This document shows positions 40,396 through 51,236 of a stretch of 64,000 bases of DNA, piece after piece (position 1 is the stretch's first letter; every line of letters begins with the position of its first letter). The DNA is from Norana najaformis. Its lineage: Eukaryota > Annelida > Clitellata > Crassiclitellata > Hormogastridae. The position numbers were made by a program, and so were the translations under genes. Below the pieces are notes generated by a model. It was not told where the DNA came from, ran no database searches, and saw only the letters and a list, made by a program, of their open reading frames with translations. The stretch covers positions 19,706,762-19,770,761 of the forward strand of contig OZ029927.1 of assembly GCA_964023275.1 (NCBI GenBank), written 5' to 3'.

Positions 40396-40672
40396 ACATA
40401 TTTCACAAGTGAGACGCAGGGCAGGCGCTCATTTCATTTTCTTTAGGCGCTTTGGCCGACAATGGACGAATCCCGAGGTCATGGCCACGGGACCAGCGCA
40501 TCGCAGGGCTCGCCGCTCACTTCCCAGCTTACGCCGTTACCAGATTATACTGGTTGCTGACAGAGGCACGGTGTGCGCAAACAACTTGCCCAGGGTCACT
40601 ACACGGAGTCGAACCCGCAAACGCATGATCATTGCCCAAACGCGGTACCAAAAGACCACAGTCGTATTTAAG
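40396..40672 (-). repeat. SINE family C, near full length
   Basis: Blocks ACAAGTGAGACGCAGGG, GGCACGGTGTGCGCAAAC and the B-box complement CGAACCCGC are in family order. It lies just upstream of the duplicated signal-peptide exon. Confidence 0.8.
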
Positions 40673-41378
40673 CCTTAACAAGAAAAATCTCAAAGACATT
40701 TAAAGTGTGATAAGTCTTCTGAGAAGATTATGAAGAAGTGAGTACACACAGACGAAACATATTCAACAGATAGTTGAACTCTTTTAAATAGACTTTCATA
40801 ACTTCAGTGGCCTAAACCTCAGATTATTTCTTTAAATTCCATGTAATAGTTTTCTGCTGCTGTTGGTGAACAGGTAGACATGTCATCAATAACTAAGATC
40901 AGCCGAAAACTGTCGTTTCTGCTAATTCTCTCGTCCGTGTTCATCATTCTCGTCTTCAATGGTAAAAAGGACTTCGATGCATTAATAAATCATAAATAAT
41001 TGTCCGAAAACTTCTATAGTGTTGCTGTGATAAAACGCTCAACTTGAGCAGCTCAAGGCATCAGTCGATGGTTGTTGCTAAGCAAAATCTGTGTGCTTGC
41101 GTGATCTGCGACATGAGCTTCTTGCCCTTCGGCTGCCTCTTTCTCCAGCGATCGAAGACCATAATATTCGATAGTGGTCATGTGTTATCAGGTCGAGAGC
41201 ACTTCTGAGTTGTTTTCTTCAGAAGGCGCAAAATAAATCTGCAGTTACGATTACGATTACGACTGCATGCCAAATTTTTCAGGGTGAGTCTGTTCGAAGG
41301 CCAAAAGTGAATCAGAGAAGAAACCATCGCTGCCCGTTTGAATGAGCGTTACACCATTTAAGGTCCACGTGTATATAT

Positions 41379-41382
<4 letters not shown>

Positions 41383-41452
<70 letters not shown>

Positions 41453-41690
41453 TAATAATAATAAGACAATTTATATAGCGCCGTAACACGGTCGAGGCCG
41501 AAGAAAAGGGCGCTGTACATAAGTTCAGGCGACAATAGAAAATTAACCACAGTCATACGATAATTTAAATAGAAACGTTTCAAGCCCTTTCTTAAAGTTA
41601 TCCAAGGATGGAGCATTCTTCACGTGGTCCGGAAGGCTATTCCATGCAGTGGGTCCGGCAATCGAGAAAGAGCTTAACTTAATGTAGCGC
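41383..41690 (+). repeat. (AAT)n microsatellite and interspersed family E
   Basis: (AAT)n at 41383-41463 is followed by a family E element (ATATAGCGCCGTAACACGG, GAGGCCGAAGAAAAGGGCGC, GGCTATTCCATGCAGTGG blocks). It recurs at 54963-55190, again after an (AAT)n tract. A family D fragment lies at 41316-41372. Confidence 0.75.
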
Positions 41691-41969
41691 CTTTAAGTAC
41701 CTATCAACAGCGTTGGGGTCATTAGATGAAGCTGAGCAATTGTACGACGCCATCATTAGAACTCAACGGATCAGAAGAGATCAGTTGGATCATTCATACC
41801 CTTAACGACCTAATTAGACAAATATTCGCATAAAATCGCGATTCCAGCTGCGTCGTTTCAACCGAACTACAACTAAACAAACGTCAGGACAACGAACTCT
41901 GTTCCCGAAACCAGCCAATCACTACGCCCGCCTTTCTCCAAACACGTAATCTGCGTGTTCGCACGTACA

Positions 41970-42150
41970 CACACACATACATACGTATATATACGTATGT
42001 ATGTATGCATGTATGTATGTCTGTCTGTATGTCCATAAGTATGCATGCATGTCTATTTACTTGTATTTATATATGCATGCATGTATGTGTGTATGTATGT
42101 ATTTCTGTGTATGCATGTATATATGTGTGCATGTGTGTATGTATTTTGTG
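41970..42150. repeat. (TGTA)n microsatellite in the upstream copy
   Basis: Counterpart of the longer array at 46118-46435 in the downstream copy. Confidence 0.9.
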
Positions 42151-42932
42151 CTCATTAGATATAGATTTACAAGGAGTGGGTGGCTCTCTACGACTTTTAA
42201 TGGGTCTAATTCGCGCGAACTTATGAGCGATGGTTAACAGCCGTAGATAGCCATACACTACACGACACATCTGCAGTTCTATCAGGGCGTCCTATGCACG
42301 TCTTAAACGGCGCTAAACACGAATCGTGAATAGACAGATACGGGCGATTGTAGGATAAACCATATCTGAATGGCTGATCATAAATCACTCGCCAGAGGGC
42401 GGAAGAGCTGTTGTTTAAATAAAGGAAGCGTTTTATTGCTGCCCCTCTGCCTACTAATTAAGGAAGTAAGCATGCAAGTAAATAGATAACTTGGTAATTA
42501 AGTAAGTGAACAGACAAACAATTTAAAGTTTGTAATATCTTAAGTATCTTAAGGCAAGTTACTTAAAGTAACTTAAAGTATGTAATTGGGCAATTAAAGA
42601 GTCAAATAATTCATAAATAAGTAACGAATAAAGAATAAAAAATAAGCAAGTAAATAAGACCCGAATTGATCAGCTCAGCTGATTTGGAAAAGTCTGCCTC
42701 TTAATTAAATAATTCTATTATGGTTCAGTATGGCATGATCTAGTATGCTCATTCATTCGTTCATTTTTTCATTCATTCATTTAATTCTTTATTGGTTCTT
42801 TCATTCGTTCATTCGTTCGTCGTTCATTCTATCCATCTTTGAACAGATCTTCCGAGCGTAGGTCGAATGATGGTGGACGCAGAGCAGGATACGAATCCGC
42901 ATTCTCTGTCTTATAGAAGGCATGATTTGTAG

Positions 42933-44117
42933 TACACAGTGCTTATGAACACAGAGTTGCCACTAGTCTTAATCAGACAATAATCGTGGACAGAACAATG
43001 AGACGATAGCATAAATAACAACATGCGCGGTTAATAATAGCAGTTGTAGTAATCTTTGATGAGCTTTTCGCTGCCTGCGGCTGTTTTTGACGCCTCCGTC
43101 ATAATTAAGAGACCATGTCATGAGCAGAGATGGAACATGACGTCTCCAACACACGTGGGCGAGAAACGTCACCTCGCCTCCACTGGACAGCCTTATCTCC
43201 TCCGGGAAGCAATGGACACTCGTCTTTCCCATATGTTGCTTCACGACGAGACAGAACTGCATTGAAAATCGAAACCCGATAACCTGACGAAAACAAAGTC
43301 TCCGGAAATATTGGCGAGTGTTGCTTGGCGCCTTCGTCCAAGATTTGGACAAGTTGATGGGTTCGCGTCTAGGCTTTCATCAAGATATTATCCACACAAA
43401 TGACTAGAATTTTAGGTATAAATAGGACAAGAATGACGGAAAGTGTGTCTAAGCGACTTTGCTATTGTCTGTGTTTGAAGTAGGGAAAACCGCAGGTGTT
43501 TCAAACGACTTTAAACGACACATTCAACCTTTTAGGCTTACACGTGATTGACTCTACACGTTCGACTTTATAAATTAACACAATTGGTAAGTTCATATAA
43601 TAGGCAAGTTAACATAACTGATATCAACTCAACGACATTTAAATTGAGGTTGGCTTGACGGCCTTGACCTCTCTGAAATTCGACGATGGTATTGAAACTG
43701 AACAGCAGTTGGGCCCATTTTATTCCCCAGTGCCTGTGGGTTGTCCGGCCGGGAACGTCTCTCATGGTTTTGTCTGGAAATGGCGCTTTATGAATTCTTG
43801 ATTACGATTACAATTAAGACAACCTGCATTGCTCTTTTCGGACTTGATTTGATGATTGTAGCGCTGGGGGAAAAGTAGGTTCCTCTAAGGCAACTTTTGC
43901 GTGACACTGAGAAATTTGCGCGGTTTAACCCATATTACATTAAAAAGATAAACTTTGAAACATTACGTTGCTCGACCTGGAAAGTTTACCTGATGACGTA
44001 TACTGAGCTGATACAGCGTTTTTGTAGGCATTTAAAAGGCGCTACATTAAGTGTCTAGATACATACTCCTATACTAACCTCCTGTCCACTCCTCTTGGCA
44101 AAGATGACACATTTTAA
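42933..44117. other. spacer between the duplicated copies, no gene seen
   Basis: Unique-looking sequence. A 127-residue minus-strand frame (42969-43352) has no recognisable domain and no supporting splice sites. A short family A tail (GATTACGATTACAATTA) lies near 43800. Confidence 0.45.
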
Positions 44118-44232
44118 GCAGATAATTGTACGTTTTAAAATAGGCTTTCATAACTTCAGTGGCCTAAACTTCAGATTATTATTTTTTGATTGCATGTTAT
44201 AGTTTTCTGCTGCTGTTGGTGAACAGGTAGAC

Positions 44233-47200
44233 ATGTCATCAATAACTAAGATCAGCCGAAAACTGTCGTTTCTGCTAATTCTCTCGTCCGTGTTCATCAT
44301 TCTCGTCTTCAATGGTAAAAAGGACTTCGATGCATTAATAAATCATAAGTAATTGTCCGAAAACTTCTATTGTGATGCTGTGATAAAACGCTCAACGTGA
44401 GCAGCTCAAGGCATCAGTCGATGATTGTTGCTAAGCAAAATCTGTGTGCTTGCGTGATCTGCGACATGAGCTCCTTGCCCTTCGGCTGCCTCTTTCTCCA
44501 GCGATCGAAGACCATAATATTCGATAGTAGTCACGTGTTATCAGGTCGAGAGCACTTCTGAGTTGTTTTCTTCAGGAGGCGCTAAATAAATCTACAATTA
44601 CGATTACGACTGCTGGCCGAATACTTCAGTGTGAGACTGGTCGAGAGCCAACAGTGAATCAGAGGAGACACGGAAAGAACCTACGGAGGAAAAGAGTCTA
44701 AGAAAACATGAGTTTTATTCGAGATCTGCAGACTAACACAGACTTTGCAAATCTAACGTTTACCGGGGACAGAGTTTAAGACGACGACGGAAAACGCACT
44801 CCTGCCAAAAGCTGTCCTTGCGGAACTCTTAGTCAAAGTAAGACGGTTAAGGACCTGGCCAGGTATAAAGACATGTTTGGGGGTCGGCATACAGTTTAGA
44901 AAGTCAGATTGACTGAAACGTAAAGCCTTGTAAACTACTTGCCCGATATGCACCGTACGTAGGCCCATAGCACAAACCCATTTGATGGATCGTATTGCTA
45001 TTGTGAATGTACGCAGAAATTTATTGTCTATCCTTAGACATAAGCTCGGGATAGCATATGGAGGCGTTTTCAAATTACTTTAGGTTGTATCGCACTGTTT
45101 TCAGTGGCGTTTCATGTGTTGTGTATTGCGTAGCGCATTACAGTTTTGTATTGTATTTGTACTGTATTATAGTTAGTAGTTAATGGGTTTTTCTTTGCAA
45201 AACTAAACTTTACTACTTATTTCTGACGCACGTCACGTGTGATCAATGTCACGCATGACGCTGCGCTTTCCGCTGGCCAGTCATCAGCTGTGATGCGCCG
45301 ACAGAAGTTTCATCAGCAATTCTTTGTAACTGGCATTGGCGCTGCACCGATCGGAATCTTCTGCCTGCATATATGAATGTATGTGTGTATATGTATATAT
45401 GTACGTATGCATTTAAGTATGAGAGTATAGTCATGTATGTATGTATGCATGTAAGTATTTATGTATGTATTTATGTAAGTATTTATGTCTATTTGTGTAC
45501 GTATGTATTCAAGCTTGGGAATATGTATGTATTAAAGTATGAATGTATGTATTAATGTAAAGAAACGTGTATTTCTGTATACATGCATGTACATGCATAC
45601 GTATATGTATGTTGTATCTGCAGACACTCAATGTAGCGCCTTTATTACCTATCAACAGCGCTGAGGTCATTCGATGGAGCTGAGCATATGCATGACGCCA
45701 TCATTAGAACTCAATGGATGAGAAGAGATCAGTTGGATCATTCATACCCTTAACGACCTAATTAGACAAATATTCGCATAAAATCGCGATTCCAGCTGCG
45801 TCGTCTCAACCGAACGACAACTAATCAAACGTCAGGACAACGAACTCTGTTCCCGAAACCAGCCAATCACTCATCATCATCATCATGAACCGTGGGCTCA
45901 GCGCCCGTAGGTGTCCGATGCCATTTTACTTGGCATCAGATTTCAATCGTCTTTGTTTTTTACTGTCAGCGCATCGACACTCATCTGACAAACCCTCCTC
46001 CTTTATCCGGGCTTGGGACCGGCACGAAGAGTTGCTGGTTTGTAACCCCCGAGGTGGAGCCAATCACTACGCCCGCATTTCTCCAAACACTTGTAATCTG
46101 CGCGTTCGCACGTACACACACACATACATACATACATGCATACATACATACATAGATACATACGTACAGTACTATGAACATATCTATATATGTGTCAGTC
46201 TGTCTGTCCATAATTATATAAGCATGTTCGTGTACATATATGTACTATATGTATGTAGGTATATGTATGTATATGAATGCATATCTGTATCTATGTATGT
46301 ACATGTATGTGTAGGAATGGATGTGTGCATGGATGTATGCATGGATAGGATGTACACATGGATGTGTGTATGTATATTTGTATGTATATATGCATGCATG
46401 CATGTATGTGTGTATGTATGTAAGGTGTATGTATTTTGTTCCCATTAGCCATAGATTTCTAAGCAGTGGGTGGCTTCCCATGACTTTTAATGAGCCTAAT
46501 TCTCACGAACTTATGAGCGATGGTTAACAGCCGCAGATAGCCATAGACTACACGACACATCTGCAGTTCTATCAGGGCGTCCTATGCACGTCTTAAACGG
46601 CGCTAAACACGACTCGTGAATAGACAGATACGGGCGGTTGTAGAATAAACCATATCTGAATGGCTGATCATAAATCACTCGCCAGAGGGCGGAAGAGCTG
46701 TTGTTTAAATAAAGGAAGCGTTTTATTGCCGCCACTCTGCCTACTAATTAAGGAAGTAAGCATGCAAGTAAATATATAACTAGGTAAGTAAGTAAGCATA
46801 TAGTTACAAGGAAAGTAAACAATTTAAAGTTAGTGATATCTTATGTATCTTAAAGCAAGTTACTTAAAATAGCTCTAAGTATGTAGCTGGTTCAATTAAA
46901 GAGTCAAGTATTATGTAATTTAAAAAACAAATAAAAATAAAAAATGAAGCAGGCAGATAAGACCCGAATTGATCAGCTCAGCTGATTTGGAAAAGTCTGC
47001 CTCTGAATTAAATAATTCTATTATGGTTCAGTATGGCGTGATATAGTATGCTCATTCATTCATTCATTTTTTCATTCATTCATTCATTCATTCATTTTTT
47101 ATTCGTTCTTTCATCGTTCATTCGTTCATTCGTTCATGCATTCATTCATTCATTCATTTCTTCATTCGTTCTTTCTTTCATTCATTCATTCATTCATTCA

Positions 47201-47448
47201 TTTCATTATTCGCTCGTTCGTTCGTTTATAAGTTCGTTCAATCATTCGTTCATTCGTTCGTCGTTCATTCTATCCATTTTTGAACAGATCTTCCGAGCGT
47301 CGGTCGAATGATGGTAGACGCAGCGAAGAAGACGAGCCCGCGTTCTCTGTCTTCTCCCTACCTCTGCCTCTTCTGCACTCGCAACTCCGAGCTCTGCGAC
47401 CCAGTTGCCGCCTGCTTCCCGGCCAGTGATGCCGGGTTCAGCAGCTGA
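44233..47448 (+). CDS. candidate small secreted cysteine-containing peptide, two coding exons
   Basis: Exon 1 (44233-44314) follows acceptor GGTGAACAG, with the ATG six bases into the exon. It encodes a signal sequence (KLSFLLILSSVFIILVF) and ends in phase 1 at GTAAAA. Exon 2 starts at 47288 after CATTTTTGAACAG and stops at TGA 47448. The split codon joins in frame, giving about 80 residues. The mature part has a G-R-M dibasic-free start, a basic KK pair, then four cysteines spaced C-x2-C-x6-C-x5-C. An ATTAAA poly(A) signal lies at 47623. Size, signal and paired cysteines suit a peptide hormone precursor or other secreted peptide. I do not recognise the family and the mature function is unknown. 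The alternative is chance read-through in exon 2, since an unspliced frame there is also open. Confidence 0.45.
44700..45075 (-). mobile_element. decayed non-LTR retrotransposon fragment (possible)
   Basis: A minus-strand frame of 106 residues has blocks reminiscent of the region after the reverse transcriptase domain in many LINEs: a VYKAL...FLN stretch and a later RTAFGRSAFSVV stretch that resembles the usual RT.G.RAFS pattern. No catalytic RT motif is present. It lies in the intron of the downstream copy only. Confidence 0.35.
45365..45615. repeat. (TGTA)n microsatellite
   Basis: Tetranucleotide array in the intron of the downstream copy. Confidence 0.9.
45862..46068 (-). mobile_element. 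family I-related retroposon with 10-bp target duplication
   Basis: The 187-base insert at 45872-46058 is flanked by gccaatcact on both sides (45862-45871, 46059-46068). The upstream duplicate carries the empty site at 41914-41923. Read on the minus strand it ends in a short (ATG)n tail. It shares the GGTCCCAAGCCCGGATAAAG block with the insert at 15916. Confidence 0.88.
46118..46435. repeat. (ACAT)n and (TGTA)n microsatellites
   Basis: Opposed tetranucleotide arrays. Long Tyr/Cys/Met frames are artefacts. Confidence 0.95.
47050..47275. repeat. (ATTC)n microsatellite
   Basis: An ATTC array with CGTTC variants right up to the acceptor of exon 2. A shorter version lies at 42750-42840 in the upstream copy. 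Confidence 0.95.
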
Positions 47449-47622
47449 AACCAGCCTCTCGAGCATCCTCTTCATCTCAAACCTAAGAAAGCAGTTGGCG
47501 ACGATAAGAGCTTTCTTTCGAAACATTCTTTGACATCTTCGGCGCAATATATCTCCTGATAACACTAACATTCACGTATTAGTTAGTAAAACTGAATGCA
47601 CAAAATACTGCTGAATTTACGA

Positions 47623-47628
47623 ATTAAA
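47623..47628 (+). terminator. ATTAAA poly(A) signal, small peptide gene
   Basis: The common variant hexamer, 175 bases after the predicted stop. Confidence 0.35.
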
Positions 47629-48007
47629 GTTTGTTATTTATCGAAATGTCTTGTTTTCGACGTCACTGTGCAATAGATTAGTCAGTGGCGGCTCTAGGAT
47701 TGCTTACGAGGGGGGAAGATGATTTCAAGAGGGGTGCCACATTCTAGCAGTCCACTTTGCACGGGTCTGGTCTTATTGGCGCCGGCATATAAACAAGAAA
47801 GGCGCGGGATAAGGGTAGTGTGCTGGATTATCAACTCTGACGTCAGAGGTTCAAATCCCCGCAAGGGTAGAAAGATATTACAAGAGTTATGTTCCACTAG
47901 CGCCCTCTATCGATATAAGCTAAAAACGAGTACATTGACCGTACACTATCGGTGGGAAGATCTTATTTGCATACATGCATATTAACATACTTACACACAT
48001 CCATGCG

Positions 48008-48400
48008 GTGGGGCACGGTGGCCGATTGGTTAGAGCGCTCGGTTTGTATGTAGGTCACGGTAGCCGATTGGTTAGAGTGCTCGGTTTGTATGTAGGTCAC
48101 GGTAGACGATTGGTTAGAGTGCTCGGTTTGTATGTAGGTCACGGTAGCCGATTGGTTAGAGTGCTCGATTTGTATGTAGGTCACGGTAGACGATTGGTTA
48201 GAGTGCTCGGTTTGTATGTAGGTCACGGTAGCCGATTGGTTGGAGCGCTCGTTTTGTAACTCGGAGAGTACTAGTTCGAGTCTTCCAGAGGCAGTTACTT
48301 TGTAGGGACATTGAGCAAGTTCTTAGCTCACAATTGCTCAGCGCCATCGGCTGATGCTTAGTCATTAGATAGTGACGCTTAATAAATGTAGAAATAAAAG
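48008..48400 (+). repeat. SINE family B with six-fold A-box head array (42-bp period)
   Basis: Units start at 48008, 48050, 48092, 48134, 48176 and 48218, each gtaggtcacggtag(c/a)cgat then tggttagagtgctcggtttgtat. The last continues into a B-box region (AGTTCGAGTC) and the SINE body. tagccg and tagacg alternate from unit to unit. It has the same period and unit number as the array at 28206. Confidence 0.88.
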
Positions 48401-48419
48401 GAATCCATGCATGCACACC

Positions 48420-49170
48420 TAGGGCGGTATACGCAAACGTTGAGATGGCGGATGTTCCGAGGTGTTAAATAAAACCGCGTCGTTAGTTGCTGCTCCTCTT
48501 GCTCAAAATGGGAATCTACAGTATATGGCATCTGGGGAGAGATTCTGTGATCGCTTGGCTACTGATGTTGACATAGACCAGCGCTCTGTAAACCACAGAG
48601 GCGCTTGCGTCATGACCCAATGACCTTTGCTGGCTGACTGATCTGTACCTAGTTTGCGTACATGTGAGTTTTATGAAAGCCAGCGCGATCCATTCACTAT
48701 TTGTTTTACCATGGAATCCGGGAATCTAGGCCTATATCGTACTGAAACATCACAGTCGTATAAACTTGTAATTCAGCCGAATAGGCCACATAGTTATATC
48801 TCCGAATTATCGGATTTATGTTGCTCAATTGTTTCATTTATATCAGTGCACGCAGCGCCCCTTTTTCTTCGGTCTCTGTCATCCTGTAGGTTACTTGGTC
48901 CCTTGTTCTATGTGAGTTCAATATACATTGACGTCTGAAAACCAATAATCACCGATGACACGCATCTATGTGTGTACATGTATGTTTGCATGTATGTCTG
49001 TCTGTCTGTCTTTCTGTATGTATGTATATACATGTATATATGTATGTATGTGAATATGTATGAATATATATGCATATATGTATATACTCATGCATGTATG
49101 TATATATTCATTGTGCCAAACTACTTTTAACGGTTATGATGATAAGGGACAAGAATGAAATGATACATGC
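48420..49170. other. no gene seen; (TGTA)n near 48970-49090
   Basis: AT-rich sequence with short open frames and no recognisable domain. TGTA/TGTC microsatellite near 48970-49090. Confidence 0.45.
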
Positions 49171-49171
49171 T

Positions 49172-49260
49172 GGTGATGATAACGACGACGACGAGGACGA
49201 AGATGATAATGATGGTGATGTTGGTGATGATGATGACGACGACGACGATGATGATGAAAC
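49172..49260. repeat. (GAT/GAC)n microsatellite
   Basis: Trinucleotide tract giving an Asp run on one strand and a Ser run on the other. Confidence 0.9.
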
Positions 49261-49721
49261 TGCTATCGATGCTGATCTGATAATATTGATCATAATGATG
49301 ATGACGAGAAGCAGCTTACAAGCGCTAGGCCTAGCGCCTGCTCGGCTGCGCTGAAGCAAGCAATCAAAGAACATGAATCACACTGGATGACGCGATGGGC
49401 TATGAGGTCAGCGTGGTCAAGAACGAATTAGGCTAAGCGTGACCCGCATTAGACAGCCTGGATAGTAACACCTGCTGTGCAATTCCCGGCCGTATCTCTA
49501 AGAGCGGCAATTTGAAGTGCCTTGCAACCGGTCAAAAGTCAGAGATAATCGCATTTCGGATGATGTCATCGCTCTGTAAGAAAGTTGGCCAGTGGGCCAA
49601 CGCGGTCATTTATTTGTTCTTTCCTCTCTTTTTCTTGATTTCTTCCTTTTTTCTTTTTATTATTTTTCGGTTTAATTCATTAATGCAAATTCGAAACCGC
49701 ACGGAAACTAAGCCCGTACAC

Positions 49722-49852
49722 GGGGATCTTAAATGGCGTGGCGCCCATTCAAACGGGCAGCGGTGGTGTAGGATCTCACCCGATAAATTCATTGAACAAA
49801 TGAGCAGGGTCGAGGTAACAGGGTCGCTGTAGAAAAAAGTGTACATTTAAGC
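49722..49852 (+). repeat. interspersed family D
   Basis: Clear family D core from AAATGGCGTGGCGCCCATTC to GTCGCTGTAG. Confidence 0.8.
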
Positions 49853-50024
49853 TTTTAGAGTTGAACGAGAGTAACAGGTACACTATTTGTCAATGAAAAA
49901 GGCTTGCGACTTTTTTAAACTTTCGTGAAGCATAAAATCTGGGACCTGGCTCAATTGTACTGTAACTCAATTGTAAAAAGAAATTTCTATAATGCAGCTT
50001 TAAAAGAAACTAATCCAGGTGCAA

Positions 50025-50160
50025 AGAGAAGGAGGAGGAGGAGGAGGAGGAAGAAGAAGAAGCAGGAGATGATGATGAAGCAACAGCAGCAGCAGAAAAG
50101 GAGGGAAGAAGAGGCAGAGGATGAAGAATCAGAGGAAGAGAAAGAAGAAATAAAAGCTAA
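50025..50160. repeat. purine-rich (GGA/GAA)n tract
   Basis: Strand-asymmetric purine tract. The Arg/Lys/Glu-rich frame over it is compositional. Confidence 0.85.
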
Positions 50161-50239
50161 TCCTTTGAGCCAACAGTAAGAAGCAGCCAAAAGTATAAAA
50201 TAATAGCGACTCTACTTTCTTTGCCTCTGCATATGGCAG

Positions 50240-51060
50240 CGGGTGGCCAGTCCTCTCCCTCGCCGTCTGATCTTCCCACCAAAAGTGTACGGTCGATGTA
50301 CTCATTCAACAGCTGCGTTCACTTCGCTTAACACGCCAGCAAAAGCTAGTCTTTCAAAATCAAAGCGACACCTTAATTTAACCCAAGTGCATCCTAAAAA
50401 AGTAATCGACAGACGTGAACAGTTACACATGGACTGCAAATTAACTACAATAGATAGAACGACAAGAAGCAACTGTTCTTCTATCTTAAAACGAAACACA
50501 TTGTATCCCAAGGCACGAACAAACAAACTCCTCTATAGATGCGTAAGCCGCAGCTTGCAACACGTGGCATTCGTCACCGACTTCGTCAACCGATACGCAA
50601 TCTTTAATCTTCAAACTTAAAAACCCGTGGTCCTGCAGCTGCGCGCGTTTACCAACCTGGCAATCTTAACATCTTTTATCAAAGCGAATTATCCACAGAG
50701 AAAATACATAAAATTGAAGGAACTGAAGAGAGCTGAACAAGGGGCGCGTGTCGCAACCTGTGACCTGCATCACACACCCAGTAAAAATTGTTTTAAGCCG
50801 CATCTAATCTACAGATTATGTGAGGTCGCAGAGATCAGGCCGATCTAATAAGAGGAATTTATTGTGTCAATTTAAAATGTCTTCTGAGGCCTTCTCTAGA
50901 CGCTCTTATATCGTTTGCAAATCGTCGATGTCGTCAGTTGTTTCAATTAGAGTCCCCGTGTAAATTGCGAGGAATCGAATGCGGTAATCACTCAGTCACC
51001 ATGCGACGCTGACTCACGGTCGATCTATGTGTATAGGGCTTGTTTATGTGTACGCGCTTG
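50240..51060. other. no gene supported; one 125-residue frame
   Basis: A plus-strand frame (50243-50620) is open without repeats but shows no domain, no signal sequence and no splice-compatible partner. Chance is the default reading. Confidence 0.35.
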
Positions 51061-51077
51061 TGTAAATGTCGTTCACT

Positions 51078-51236
51078 GTGTGTCTGTCTGTGTGTCTGTC
51101 TGTGTGTCTGTCTGTGTGTCTGTCTGTGTGTCTGTCTGTGTGTCTGTCTGTGTGTCTGTCTGTGTGTCTGTCTGTGTGTCTGTCTGTGTGTCTGTCTGTG
51201 TGTCTGTCTATCTGTCTGTCTATCTGTCTGTCTGAC
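51078..51236. repeat. 12-bp repeat (tgtgtctgtctg)n
   Basis: About 12 units. Because the unit is a multiple of three, all frames stay open. Confidence 0.95.

Larger units (their letters stand above)
40760..42912 (+). repeat. segmental duplication, upstream copy
   Basis: Homologous in direct orientation to 44118-47353. Matching blocks: the signal-peptide exon and its flanks (40760-41315), about 41684-41970, 42150-42480, and 42660-42912. The right breakpoint falls inside exon 2 (after attctctgtctt). The stretch 41316-41684 is not shared. Confidence 0.9.
40880..42932 (+). pseudogene. upstream, truncated copy of the small secreted peptide gene
   Basis: Exon 1 (ATG 40880 to 40961) is identical to that of the downstream copy, including acceptor GGTGAACAG and donor GTAAAA. 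Exon 2 starts at 42847 after TTTGAACAG and keeps the first 22 codons or so. Homology to the other copy then stops, and the frame runs into unrelated sequence and a TAG at 42930. The cysteine-rich C-terminal half is absent. It could still make a signal peptide with a different tail, but loss of function is the simpler reading. Confidence 0.45.
44118..47353 (+). repeat. segmental duplication, downstream copy
   Basis: Direct repeat of 40760-42912, about 1.1 kb longer because of insertions: a segment with retrotransposon-like sequence at 44663-45615 and a family I insert at 45872-46058. Confidence 0.9.

Noticed and set aside
42969-43352. 127-residue minus-strand frame between the duplicated copies
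   Set aside because: No recognisable domain and no splice sites compatible with neighbours. It overlaps open frames on the other strand.
44753-45073. Host gene on the minus strand in the duplicate's intron
   Set aside because: The blocks look like decayed non-LTR retrotransposon sequence and are missing from the other copy of the duplication.
47242-47571. 109-residue minus-strand frame over exon 2 of the small peptide gene
   Set aside because: It is antisense to an exon with a conserved acceptor and in-frame join, and it begins and ends in unrelated repeat sequence. The plus-strand reading is favoured but not proven.
50243-50620. 125-residue plus-strand hypothetical gene
   Set aside because: No domain, signal peptide, splice context or conserved neighbour. 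A frame of this length is expected by chance in 64 kb of six-frame search.
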